Source: Negativicutes bacterium UBA1444
GTDB taxonomy: Bacteria; Bacillota; Negativicutes; UBA1444
DNA: 10,130 bases
Assembly (NCBI GenBank): GCA_002329525.1
Contig: DCTI01000035.1
Coordinates: 25,359-35,488, forward strand
Direction of reading: 5' to 3'
A model generated the notes under the pieces. The model saw only the letters and a list, made by a program, of their open reading frames with translations, did not search any database and was not told the origin of the DNA. Below, piece after piece: positions 1 through 7,683 of the stretch (its first letter is position 1; every line of letters starts with the position of its first letter). A program made the position numbers and the translations under genes.

Positions 1-2
1 GC

Positions 3-119
3 GTTGTGAAGGACATTCTGACATCCAGTCCGGTTCATTCCCGGGGGATCAAAGTTCGCCTGGAATCCGGCATTGTGGGCCGGGTGCAGCGGATTTTGCC
101 ACCAGCGCAAGGAGGCTGA
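3..119 (+). CDS. ywbE: YwbE-family protein (DUF2196), C-terminal part
   Basis: Only the last 38 codons are in the window; the gene starts upstream of base 1. Reading from base 3 gives VVKDILTSSPVHSRGIKVRL and then a stretch ending in GRVQRILPPAQGG before the TGA at 117-119. The VKDILT...H..GIKVRLE.G.VGRV pattern is what I recall as the C-terminus of the small YwbE family (about 65 residues), whose function is not established. The stop lies 9 bases before the ATG of the regulator gene. The regulator's likely ribosome binding site (AAGGAGG, 109-115) sits inside the last codons of this gene, so the two may be co-transcribed. The family call rests on a short fragment. Confidence 0.6.
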   Translation, partial: VVKDILTSSPVHSRGIKVRLESGIVGRVQRILPPAQGG

Positions 120-396
120 AGCCTGACCATGGGAATGATGATCGGCCTGATCGCCCCCTATGCGGAACTGGCCGGGGTCGCTTCGGAAGTGCGCGACTCG
201 ATGGGGCTGGATTTTCCGATTGCCGTGGGGATTTTGGAAAGCGCGGTCGGGGTTGCTGAAACCCTGATCCGTCAGGGCGCGGAGGTCATTATCAGCCGCG
301 GCGGTACGGCGGCTTTATTGCGCAACGTACTGCCCGTGCCGGTTGTCGAAATCAAGGTGACCGGCTATGATGTGATGCGGGCACTGCATCCCTATA

Positions 397-2043
<1,647 letters not shown>

Positions 2044-2052
2044 AATATCATG

Positions 2053-2098
2053 AAAAATTCAGCATGTGGTTATTTTTTCACCACATGCTGAATTTTTT
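2053..2098 (+). terminator. Rho-independent terminator with perfect 18-bp stem (possible activator site)
   Basis: The left arm at 2053-2070 (AAAAATTCAGCATGTGGT) pairs perfectly with the right arm at 2080-2097 around a 9-base loop, and six Ts (2093-2098) end the right arm. It begins 9 bases after the stop of the activator gene, so it ends that transcript. The A-rich start of the left arm mirrors the T run, so it could work in both directions. Its dyad (CATGTGG...CCACATG) is centred about 86 bases upstream of the predicted operon start, so it could also be an activator binding site. Confidence 0.85.
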
Positions 2099-2100
2099 GT

Positions 2101-2132
2101 GCCCGAAATCTGGGGGAAACTTCGGGCTTTTT
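2101..2132 (+). terminator. Second, tandem rho-independent terminator
   Basis: The stem GCCCGAA (2101-2107) pairs with TTCGGGC (2121-2127) across a 13-base loop and is followed directly by five Ts (2128-2132). It lies 3 bases after the first terminator and ends just before the sigma-54 promoter. Together the two would insulate the operon from read-through of the regulator gene. Confidence 0.7.
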
Positions 2133-2134
2133 AG

Positions 2135-2150
2135 TGGCATGGAATTTGCA
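2135..2150 (+). promoter_or_regulatory. Sigma-54 (-24/-12) promoter of the catabolic operon
   Basis: The sequence TGGCATGGAATTTGCA matches the sigma-54 consensus TGGCACR-N4-TTGCW with one mismatch (T for C at the last base of the -24 box). The invariant GG (2136-2137) and GC (2148-2149) are exactly 10 bases apart. The predicted transcription start is near 2161, giving a leader of about 55 bases before the GTG start at 2216. It is 92 bases downstream of a gene for a sigma-54 activator, which strongly supports the call. Confidence 0.85.
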
Positions 2151-2200
2151 TTACTTAAGAAATGCATTGTTGCTATCAAAAAAGTGTCACAAATATGGCT

Positions 2201-2205
2201 GGAGG
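2201..2205 (+). promoter_or_regulatory. Ribosome binding site that decides the larA-like start
   Basis: GGAGG at 2201-2205 is 10 bases before the GTG at 2216. The upstream in-frame ATG at 2162 coincides with the predicted transcription start and has no ribosome binding site, and the in-frame ATG at 2195 lies before this site. Confidence 0.6.
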
Positions 2206-2215
2206 ATGCGGCTAC

Positions 2216-3487
2216 GTGAAAAAACGAATTGATATTCCCTACGGCAAAGAAACGCTGGCGTTTGAAATCAATGAGCAAAATTTGGTGGGTGTATATTCCC
2301 CGAAAAACATTCATGGCGTTTCGGATGTTGCGGCGGCCATTCACCGCGCGTTGGCAACCCCCATCGGGACAAAACCGTTGCGGGAACTGGCCCGGGGTGC
2401 ACAAAAAGTGGTGTTGGTCGCGGATGACAATACCCGGTTGACGCCGGCTGACAAGATCATTCCGATTCTGCTGGACGAACTGAATGCCGCTGGAATCCGG
2501 GACGAGCAAGTTACAGTGATTATCGCGCTCGGTACCCATCGACCGATGACGCAGGAAGAGATTCTGGCCAAATACGGTCCGGAAGTGGTGCGGCGGGTTC
2601 AGGTCAAGAACCATAATTTCCGGGATCCTGGCCTGATGGTGGATTTGGGGACTACGCCCAACGGTACGCATATCAGAGTGAATCGGGAGGCCTACGAAGC
2701 CGATTTCAAAATTGGCATTGGCAGCATCGTACCCCATTACATTCCGGGATTCGCCGGTGGGGCAAAAATCGTCCAGCCGGGGATTTCCGCCGAACAGACG
2801 ACGGCGGAAACCCACCTGCTCAGTACCTGTGAGCCGCGTTCCTTCCTCGGCATTCGCGACAATCCGGTGCGGATTGAGCTGAATAGCATTGCCCGGGCCG
2901 TCAAGCTGAATACCATCGTAAATACGGTCCTCAATTGCCATGGCGAGGTCGTGGGCGTTTTCTACGGCGATGTGGTGGAAGCGTTCAATGCCGGCGTGGA
3001 ACTTTCCCGGGAGGTTTATTCCGTAGAGATGCCGGAGGTCGCCGATATCGTGGTGGCCAGCTCCTATCCTTGCGACATTGAGTTTTGGCAGGCTCACAAG
3101 GCGCTGTATCCGGCGGATCTGGCGGTAAAAGCCAATGGCGTGATTGTGCTGGCAACTCCCTGTTATGAGGGCGTTTCCGTGACTCATGCCGATATTCTGG
3201 AAATTACCGGCGAAACGATGCAGGGCTTGAAAGACCGGGTAGCGCGCAAGGAAGTTCACGATGAAGTCGCAGCCTCGCTGGCGATTGGCTGGGCGCAGGT
3301 AAAAGAGCGGGAATCGGTCTACATGGTATCGTCGGGCATCGCTGATGAAGCGGCGCGCCGATTGGGGTTCACCCCGTTTCCGACCATTCAGGCGGCGCTG
3401 GACGCTGCGCTGGAACGCACAGGCCCAGCGGCCCGGATCGCGGTTTTGACGCATGCGCCGGATATGCTGCCGGTGATCGGGAAATAG
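2216..3487 (+). CDS. larA: LarA-family nickel-dependent 2-hydroxyacid racemase/epimerase
   Basis: This 423-residue protein belongs to the LarA (DUF2088) family, enzymes that racemise or epimerise 2-hydroxy acids by hydride transfer to a nickel-pincer nucleotide cofactor. Counting from GTG 2216, visible residues are D71 and R74 in ADDNTRLTP, H108 in ALGTHRPMT, H174 and K184 in PHYIPGFAGGAKIVQPG, H200 in TAETHLLST, and Q292/K295 in FWQAHKAL. From memory, lactate racemase of Lactiplantibacillus plantarum uses H108, H174, K184 (cofactor attachment) and H200, so the catalytic set looks complete and the numbering supports this start. Family members act on lactate, malate, phenyllactate, 2-hydroxyglutarate or gluconate, so the substrate is open. 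It is first in the operon behind the sigma-54 promoter. The cofactor-making genes larB, larC and larE are not in the window. Confidence 0.85.
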   Translation: MKKRIDIPYGKETLAFEINEQNLVGVYSPKNIHGVSDVAAAIHRALATPIGTKPLRELARGAQKVVLVADDNTRLTPADKIIPILLDELNAAGIRDEQVTVIIALGTHRPMTQEEILAKYGPEVVRRVQVKNHNFRDPGLMVDLGTTPNGTHIRVNREAYEADFKIGIGSIVPHYIPGFAGGAKIVQPGISAEQTTAETHLLSTCEPRSFLGIRDNPVRIELNSIARAVKLNTIVNTVLNCHGEVVGVFYGDVVEAFNAGVELSREVYSVEMPEVADIVVASSYPCDIEFWQAHKALYPADLAVKANGVIVLATPCYEGVSVTHADILEITGETMQGLKDRVARKEVHDEVAASLAIGWAQVKERESVYMVSSGIADEAARRLGFTPFPTIQAALDAALERTGPAARIAVLTHAPDMLPVIGK

Positions 3488-3522
3488 ACACTAATCATTG
3501 CATCAGAGAAGGAGATGTATCC

Positions 3523-4686
3523 ATGCAGTTCAAAGGCTACAGACGGCCCGACGGCAAAGTGGGGATTCGCAATCATGTGTTGGTATTGCCGAGCGTGGTG
3601 TGCGCCAATCGGGCCGCACGGGGCATTTCACAGGCGGTGGCGGGGACGACCTGGGTCGAGCATCAGCACGGTTGTACACAGTTGGGAGCGGATGCGGAAC
3701 TGACGGCCCGAGTGCTGGTTGCCCATGGAACCCATCCCAATGTGGCCGGCGTCATCGTGGTCGGGCTTGGCTGTGAAACGATCCGGGCTCAGGATATTGC
3801 GGCGGAGATCAAAAAACAGTGCCCGTATAAAAATGTGGCGACCGTCATCATTCAGGACGAAGGCGGTTCGGTGAAAGCCATTGCCGCCGGCGCCGGCTTT
3901 GCCCGAAAGTTTGTCGGCGAAGCTTCGGCGATGGAACGCGAGTGGATTGATGCTGCCGAACTGATTTTGGGCACGGAATGCGGCGGTTCGGACGCCTGTT
4001 CCGGAATTTCCGCCAATCCCGCGCTAGGCGTCACCAGCGACCTGCTCATCGATGCCGGCGGCAGCGTGATTCTGGCCGAAACGACGGAGATCATCGGCGC
4101 CGAGCATTTGATCGCGGCGCGGGCGGTCAACCCGCAGGTGGCCCGCAAGTGTTTCGACGTAATTAACGCCTGTGAGGCCTCGGCCAACAAGATGGGCGTC
4201 GACATGCGCGGCGGGCAGCCGACTCCCGGCAACATCGCCGGCGGGCTGTCCTCCATCGAGGAAAAGTCACTGGGCTGCATTTACAAGGCAGGCAGCCGGC
4301 CACTGCAGGATGTGATCGACTACGCCGCGCCGGTTACGCAAAAAGGACTGGTCTGGATGGATACGCCGGGCCAGGATATCGAGCAGCTGACGGGCATGGT
4401 GGCCGGCGGCTGCCATCTGGTGGTCTTCACTACCGGTCGCGGAACCTGTTGCGGATCGCCGATTGCCCCCACCATCAAAGTGTCGACCAATACTGCGCTG
4501 TTTGAAAAAATGAATGACAACATCGACATCAATGCCGGCACGGTGATTACCGGCGAGGAAAATGTGGAGCAAGTCGGCAGCCGCATCTTCGCCGAGATGC
4601 TGGAAGTCGCGTCCGGCAAACTGGCCAAGGCGGAAATCCTCGGCTTCAACGATTTCGCCATTCGGCGGATCGGTCCGACGATGTAA
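3523..4686 (+). CDS. UxaA-family dehydratase/lyase, large subunit
   Basis: The 387-residue product is the catalytic large part of the UxaA family (altronate and galactarate dehydratases, (R)-sulfolactate sulfo-lyase SuyB). These are metal-dependent enzymes that remove a beta substituent from a 2-hydroxy acid to give a 2-oxo acid. It opens with FKGYRRPDGKVGIRNHVLVLP, the usual family start, and carries conserved cysteine motifs: GLGCETI (C84), GTECGGSDACSG (C153, C159) and GRGTCCGSPIAPTIKVSTN (C309, C310). The AAGGAG site at 3509-3514 is 8 bases from the ATG. The gene begins 35 bases after the racemase stop and is followed by its small SAF subunit. In single-chain UxaA the SAF part comes first; here the large-subunit gene precedes the small one. 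Substrate cannot be set from sequence alone: hexonates, tartrate-like acids and sulfolactate are all open. Confidence 0.85.
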   Translation: MQFKGYRRPDGKVGIRNHVLVLPSVVCANRAARGISQAVAGTTWVEHQHGCTQLGADAELTARVLVAHGTHPNVAGVIVVGLGCETIRAQDIAAEIKKQCPYKNVATVIIQDEGGSVKAIAAGAGFARKFVGEASAMEREWIDAAELILGTECGGSDACSGISANPALGVTSDLLIDAGGSVILAETTEIIGAEHLIAARAVNPQVARKCFDVINACEASANKMGVDMRGGQPTPGNIAGGLSSIEEKSLGCIYKAGSRPLQDVIDYAAPVTQKGLVWMDTPGQDIEQLTGMVAGGCHLVVFTTGRGTCCGSPIAPTIKVSTNTALFEKMNDNIDINAGTVITGEENVEQVGSRIFAEMLEVASGKLAKAEILGFNDFAIRRIGPTM

Positions 4687-4721
4687 CGGAACCGGATTCA
4701 AAGACAGGGGTGGTTGTAAAA

Positions 4722-5012
4722 ATGGCCAGACTTCAGGCAATCGTAATGAAACCGAAAGACAATGTATGTACCGTGGTCGAGGCGATCCCGGCCGGCGTGG
4801 AAGTGGGAATGGAAGTTGGCGGCGAAGTCATCCGGATAAAATCCGCGGAAGCGATTCCCGTCGGCCATAAGTTGGCGATCCGCGATATCGGCCAGGGCGA
4901 AATTATCATGAAATACGGCGAGGTGATCGGTCGCGCCACGAAAAACATCAGCGTCGGGCAGCATGTCCATGTTCACAACCTGGAGAGCTGCCGCGGCCGT
5001 GGCGACCGGTAG
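4722..5012 (+). CDS. UxaA-family dehydratase/lyase, small subunit (SAF domain)
   Basis: This 96-residue protein is the SAF-domain partner of the preceding large subunit, equivalent to the N-terminal domain of altronate dehydratase or to SuyA of sulfolactate sulfo-lyase. The family pattern is clear: AIPVGHKLAIRDIGQGEIIMKYGEVIG in the middle and VGQHVHVHNLESCRGRGDR at the C-terminus. In this family the GHK, KYG and HVH residues are thought to contribute to the active site. I chose ATG 4722 (MARLQAIV) over the in-frame GTG at 4710, which overlaps the AGGGG ribosome binding site (4706-4710). The gene starts 35 bases after the large-subunit stop, and co-expression of the two is expected because neither is thought to work alone. 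Confidence 0.85.
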   Translation: MARLQAIVMKPKDNVCTVVEAIPAGVEVGMEVGGEVIRIKSAEAIPVGHKLAIRDIGQGEIIMKYGEVIGRATKNISVGQHVHVHNLESCRGRGDR

Positions 5013-5037
5013 GAAAAAGAACGGGAGGTTTTTGAGC

Positions 5038-6000
5038 ATGGGGAAGCAATGGAATGTGTATGTTACCCGGATGATTCCACAGGAAGTGATCGACGAACTG
5101 GCGCAGCACTGTGATGTGGAAGTGAATCCGGAGAACCGGCCGCTGACGAAGGCGGAGCTGATGGAGAAGGTGCAAGGGCGGGATGCGGTTTTGACGCAAG
5201 CCGGCGATATCGTCGACGATGCGGTATTGGCCGCAGCAGGGCCACAGTGCAAAATTTTCGCCAATTATGCTGTCGGCTACAACAATTTCGATTTGGCGGC
5301 GGCAGCGCGCCATAAGGTGATGTTGTCCAACACCCCGGACGTGGTGACCGACTCGACCGTGGAAATGGCCTGGGCGTTGTTGTTCGCCGTTGCCCGCCGG
5401 CTGGTCGAGGCCGATGCCTATGTCCGGACCGGGAAGTTCAAGGGCCTGGACCCGATGCTGTTGCTCGGCACCGGGCTGACCGGCAAGACCCTCGGCGTGA
5501 TCGGCGCCGGCCGGATCGGCAGCAAGTTTGCCCAGAAAGGCCGGGCCTTCGACATGAAGATCATTTATAATGACGTAGCCCCCAATGCCCGGTTTGAAGA
5601 GGAAACCGGCGCCACTTACGTGGATAAGGACACCCTGTTGGCGCAGGCGGACTTTTTGTCGCTGCATGTGCCGTTGCTGCCGGCTACCCGGCATTTGATC
5701 GGCGCCCGGGAACTGAAGCTGATGAAAAAAACGGCGATTCTGATCAACTCCTCCCGCGGCCCGGTCGTCAACGAAACGGACCTGGTCCAGGCGTTGCAAG
5801 ACGGCGAAATTCGGGGCGCGGGACTGGACGTATTTGAAAATGAGCCGGCATTGGCACCGGGGTTGAGTGATCTGCCCAATGTCGTGCTGGCGCCGCACTT
5901 GGGTACGGCAACCCATGAAACCCGCCTGGGCATGGGCCGAGTGGCGATTGCCAACATCCTGGCCGCTTTGCGGGGCGAAACCCCGCCCAACAAATTGTAA
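5038..6000 (+). CDS. D-isomer-specific 2-hydroxyacid dehydrogenase (glyoxylate/hydroxypyruvate reductase-like)
   Basis: A 320-residue NAD(P)-dependent dehydrogenase that interconverts 2-oxo acids and D-2-hydroxy acids in the cytoplasm. The Rossmann motif GAGRIG is at 156-161, and the catalytic triad is R240 (NSSRGPVVNE), E269 (DVFENEP) and H287 (APHLGTAT), the same positions I recall for Hyphomicrobium D-glycerate dehydrogenase. The acidic residue D179 (IIYNDVAP) at the end of the second strand usually indicates NAD(H) over NADP(H). Length and the NTPDVVTDSTVEMAWALL stretch resemble glyoxylate/hydroxypyruvate reductases. ATG 5038 follows GGGAGG (5023-5028) by 9 bases and lies 25 bases after the small-subunit stop; the open frame extends upstream to 4963, overlapping the previous gene. 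It could reduce the 2-oxo acid made by the UxaA-type lyase or oxidise the imported substrate. Confidence 0.88.
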   Translation: MGKQWNVYVTRMIPQEVIDELAQHCDVEVNPENRPLTKAELMEKVQGRDAVLTQAGDIVDDAVLAAAGPQCKIFANYAVGYNNFDLAAAARHKVMLSNTPDVVTDSTVEMAWALLFAVARRLVEADAYVRTGKFKGLDPMLLLGTGLTGKTLGVIGAGRIGSKFAQKGRAFDMKIIYNDVAPNARFEEETGATYVDKDTLLAQADFLSLHVPLLPATRHLIGARELKLMKKTAILINSSRGPVVNETDLVQALQDGEIRGAGLDVFENEPALAPGLSDLPNVVLAPHLGTATHETRLGMGRVAIANILAALRGETPPNKL

Positions 6001-6097
6001 ACATTTTCACGGCTGTGACTTGGAGAGGAGGGACGCGGCTTCATTCTATTTTGGGACCCGGAAGAATACCAGAACAAAAAGTGTAAGGGGGAGAATT

Positions 6098-7138
6098 ATG
6101 TCAAAATTATCAATTCGGATTATTGCACTTGGAGTCGCCGTATTTATGATGTCCATGCTGCTCGTCGGCTGCGGCGGCGGTAACAAGAACGCCGGCGGTG
6201 ACAAGGCGGCGCCGCAGAAAGTCGTCCTGAAACTGGGCACCGAAACCGCTACATCCCATCCGGAAACCAAAGGCTCGCAGAAACTCGCGGACCTGGTTAA
6301 GGAAAAATCCAAGGGCACTCTGGAAATTCAGGTGTTTGACAGCGCCAAGATCGGCAGCATGAAGGAACGGACCGAAGGCATGCGTCTCGGCACCGTCGAT
6401 ATCTCCACTTCGTCCGTTGGCTTCCTTGCTTCGTACATCCCGGTTCTCGGCGTCTTTGACCTTCCCTACATTTATAAGGACAAAGCCCATGAGTTCCGTG
6501 TGTTTGACGGCGACATCGGCAAAGAGATCGACAAAAAGATGCAGGAAAAAGGCTTCCGCGTCGTCTGCTATTTTGATATGGGGTCCCGGCAGATCACCAA
6601 CAACCAAAAACCGATTAACACCGTGGCCGACCTGAAAGGCATGAAGATCCGCGTGCCGCAGACCGAAGCCAGCATCGAAGGGTTCAAGGCTTTGGGCGCC
6701 GCCCCGACACCAATGGCATTCAGCGAAGTATACATGGCGTTGCAGCAAAAAGTCGTCGACGGCCAGGAAAATCCGTTGTCGGTCATCGTGTCCGCCAAGT
6801 TCAACGAAGTGCAGAAATATCTGTCTCTGACCAATCACCAGCTGTTCATCCAGGTGCTGTCCATCAGCGAAAAAACCTGGAAGAAACTTTCGCCCGAACA
6901 TCAGAAGATCCTGATGGAAGCCGCCAAGGAAGCGCAGGCTTACGAACGGGAAATCGCCGCCAAGGAAGAGACGGAACTGATCAAGACCCTCAAGGATAAA
7001 GGCATGACGATCAATGAAGTCAAGGATGTCACTCCGTTCGCCGAAGCGGCCAAACCGCTGCGGGACATCTACATCAAGAAACTGGGCAAGGATGCGCAGG
7101 ATATGTTCGGCAAAATCGACTCAGTCCGGAATAAATAA
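6098..7138 (+). CDS. dctP: TRAP transporter substrate-binding lipoprotein (DctP family)
   Basis: A 346-residue extracytoplasmic solute receptor for a TRAP transporter. The N-terminus is a lipoprotein signal: MSKLSIRII, a hydrophobic stretch, then the lipobox LVGC with the lipidated cysteine at position 25, followed by a Gly/Asn-rich linker. That anchoring is typical of Gram-positive or other Bacillota cells, whereas proteobacterial DctP is usually soluble in the periplasm. The core shows the DctP pattern: LKLGTETATSHPETKGSQKL, GMKIRVPQTEASIEGFKALG with R185, the arginine expected to hold the substrate carboxylate, and MALQQKVVDGQENPLS. AAGGGGG at 6085-6091 is 6 bases from the ATG. It lies 97 bases after the dehydrogenase gene, the widest gap inside the operon, in which I see no convincing promoter. 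The ligand is an organic acid, not further defined. Confidence 0.92.
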   Translation: MSKLSIRIIALGVAVFMMSMLLVGCGGGNKNAGGDKAAPQKVVLKLGTETATSHPETKGSQKLADLVKEKSKGTLEIQVFDSAKIGSMKERTEGMRLGTVDISTSSVGFLASYIPVLGVFDLPYIYKDKAHEFRVFDGDIGKEIDKKMQEKGFRVVCYFDMGSRQITNNQKPINTVADLKGMKIRVPQTEASIEGFKALGAAPTPMAFSEVYMALQQKVVDGQENPLSVIVSAKFNEVQKYLSLTNHQLFIQVLSISEKTWKKLSPEHQKILMEAAKEAQAYEREIAAKEETELIKTLKDKGMTINEVKDVTPFAEAAKPLRDIYIKKLGKDAQDMFGKIDSVRNK

Positions 7139-7149
7139 TATGGCTCCGG

Positions 7150-7187
7150 TTGTGCTCCAGGCTTGACAAAACCGGCCTGGAGCACAA
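7150..7187 (+). other. Strong hairpin without T tract between dctP and dctQ
   Basis: TTGTGCTCCAGGC (7150-7162) pairs perfectly with GCCTGGAGCACAA (7175-7187), a 13-bp stem with a 12-base loop. No run of Ts follows (next bases ATCCCACCC), so it is unlikely to be a simple terminator. Its place, 11 bases after the receptor gene and before the membrane genes, fits an mRNA-stabilising or partial-termination element that lets the binding protein be made in excess, as at the malE-malF junction. Confidence 0.6.
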
Positions 7188-7220
7188 TCCCACCCGAGCC
7201 CTGTGGGAGAAATAGTTCTG

Positions 7221-7226
7221 AAGGAG
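7221..7226 (+). promoter_or_regulatory. Ribosome binding site that decides the dctQ start
   Basis: AAGGAG at 7221-7226 leaves only 1 base before the ATG at 7228 but 10 bases before the in-frame ATG at 7237, so 7237 is the more likely start. Confidence 0.6.
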
Positions 7227-7236
7227 CATGGACGGA

Positions 7237-7677
7237 ATGAAGATTAACAGATTGTTGGACGGCGTGTCGGTTCTGTGTATGGGGCTGATTCTCATATTGG
7301 TCATTGCGCAGGTTGCCATGCGATATCTTTTCAATTCGCCGTTGGTTTGGTCAGAAGAACTGGCGGTGTATGTCATGGTGTGGATGACATTTATCGGCTC
7401 GGTAATTTGTATGCGGGACAATGAGCACATTGAAGTGACGATTCTGACCGATTATCTGCCGCAGGGCCTGAAACGGGCAATATTTGTTTTCAGCCGCTTG
7501 GCGAGCGCCATCTTTTTACTGATTGTGGCTTACTATGGATTCGAGTTGGTACAGGAAAACCTCGTGGTGACATCGGCGGCGAACCAAATCAACATGGGCC
7601 TGGTTTATTCGATTCTTCCCCTTTGTTCGCTCGGGATGCTGTTCTACATAATCCGATCCATCGTGAAAGGGGAATAG
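7237..7677 (+). CDS. dctQ: TRAP transporter small membrane subunit (DctQ family)
   Basis: A 146-residue membrane protein, the small permease component that links with DctM in TRAP transporters. Four hydrophobic segments are visible at about 9-29, 43-61, 84-106 and 122-141. The family pattern VAMRYLFNSPLVWSEELAVYVMVWMTFIGS lies across the first and second segments, with the conserved W-S-E-E-L. The ATG at 7228 would add MDG to the N-terminus, but it is too close to the ribosome binding site. The gene begins 98 bases after dctP, past the hairpin, and ends 6 bases before dctM. The separate DctQ and DctM genes show this is not the fused DctQM form. Confidence 0.9.
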   Translation: MKINRLLDGVSVLCMGLILILVIAQVAMRYLFNSPLVWSEELAVYVMVWMTFIGSVICMRDNEHIEVTILTDYLPQGLKRAIFVFSRLASAIFLLIVAYYGFELVQENLVVTSAANQINMGLVYSILPLCSLGMLFYIIRSIVKGE

Positions 7678-7683
7678 AGCACT

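Noticed and set aside
2162..2215. Upstream ATG starts (2162, 2195) for the LarA homologue
   Set aside because: ATG 2162 sits at the predicted transcription start and lacks a ribosome binding site; the added residues (MHCCYQKSV...) do not look like the family start. GTG 2216 has GGAGG 10 bases upstream.
2078..3454. Minus-strand open frame of 458 codons opposite the racemase gene
   Set aside because: It lies opposite a gene with all LarA catalytic residues, runs through the sigma-54 promoter and terminator region, and reads like reverse-complement coding sequence with many His and Arg and no motifs.
4948..5916. Minus-strand open frame of 322 codons opposite the dehydrogenase gene
   Set aside because: It is a shadow of the conserved dehydrogenase; low-complexity His/Gln/Arg-rich content and no family resemblance.
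6001..6097. Possible separate promoter or small gene before dctP
   Set aside because: TTGGAG (6020-6025) and TATTTT (6047-6052) are 21 bases apart, too far for a sigma-70 promoter. The purine-rich GGAGAGGAGGG near 6022-6032 looks like a ribosome binding site but has no start codon at proper distance leading to a plausible protein.
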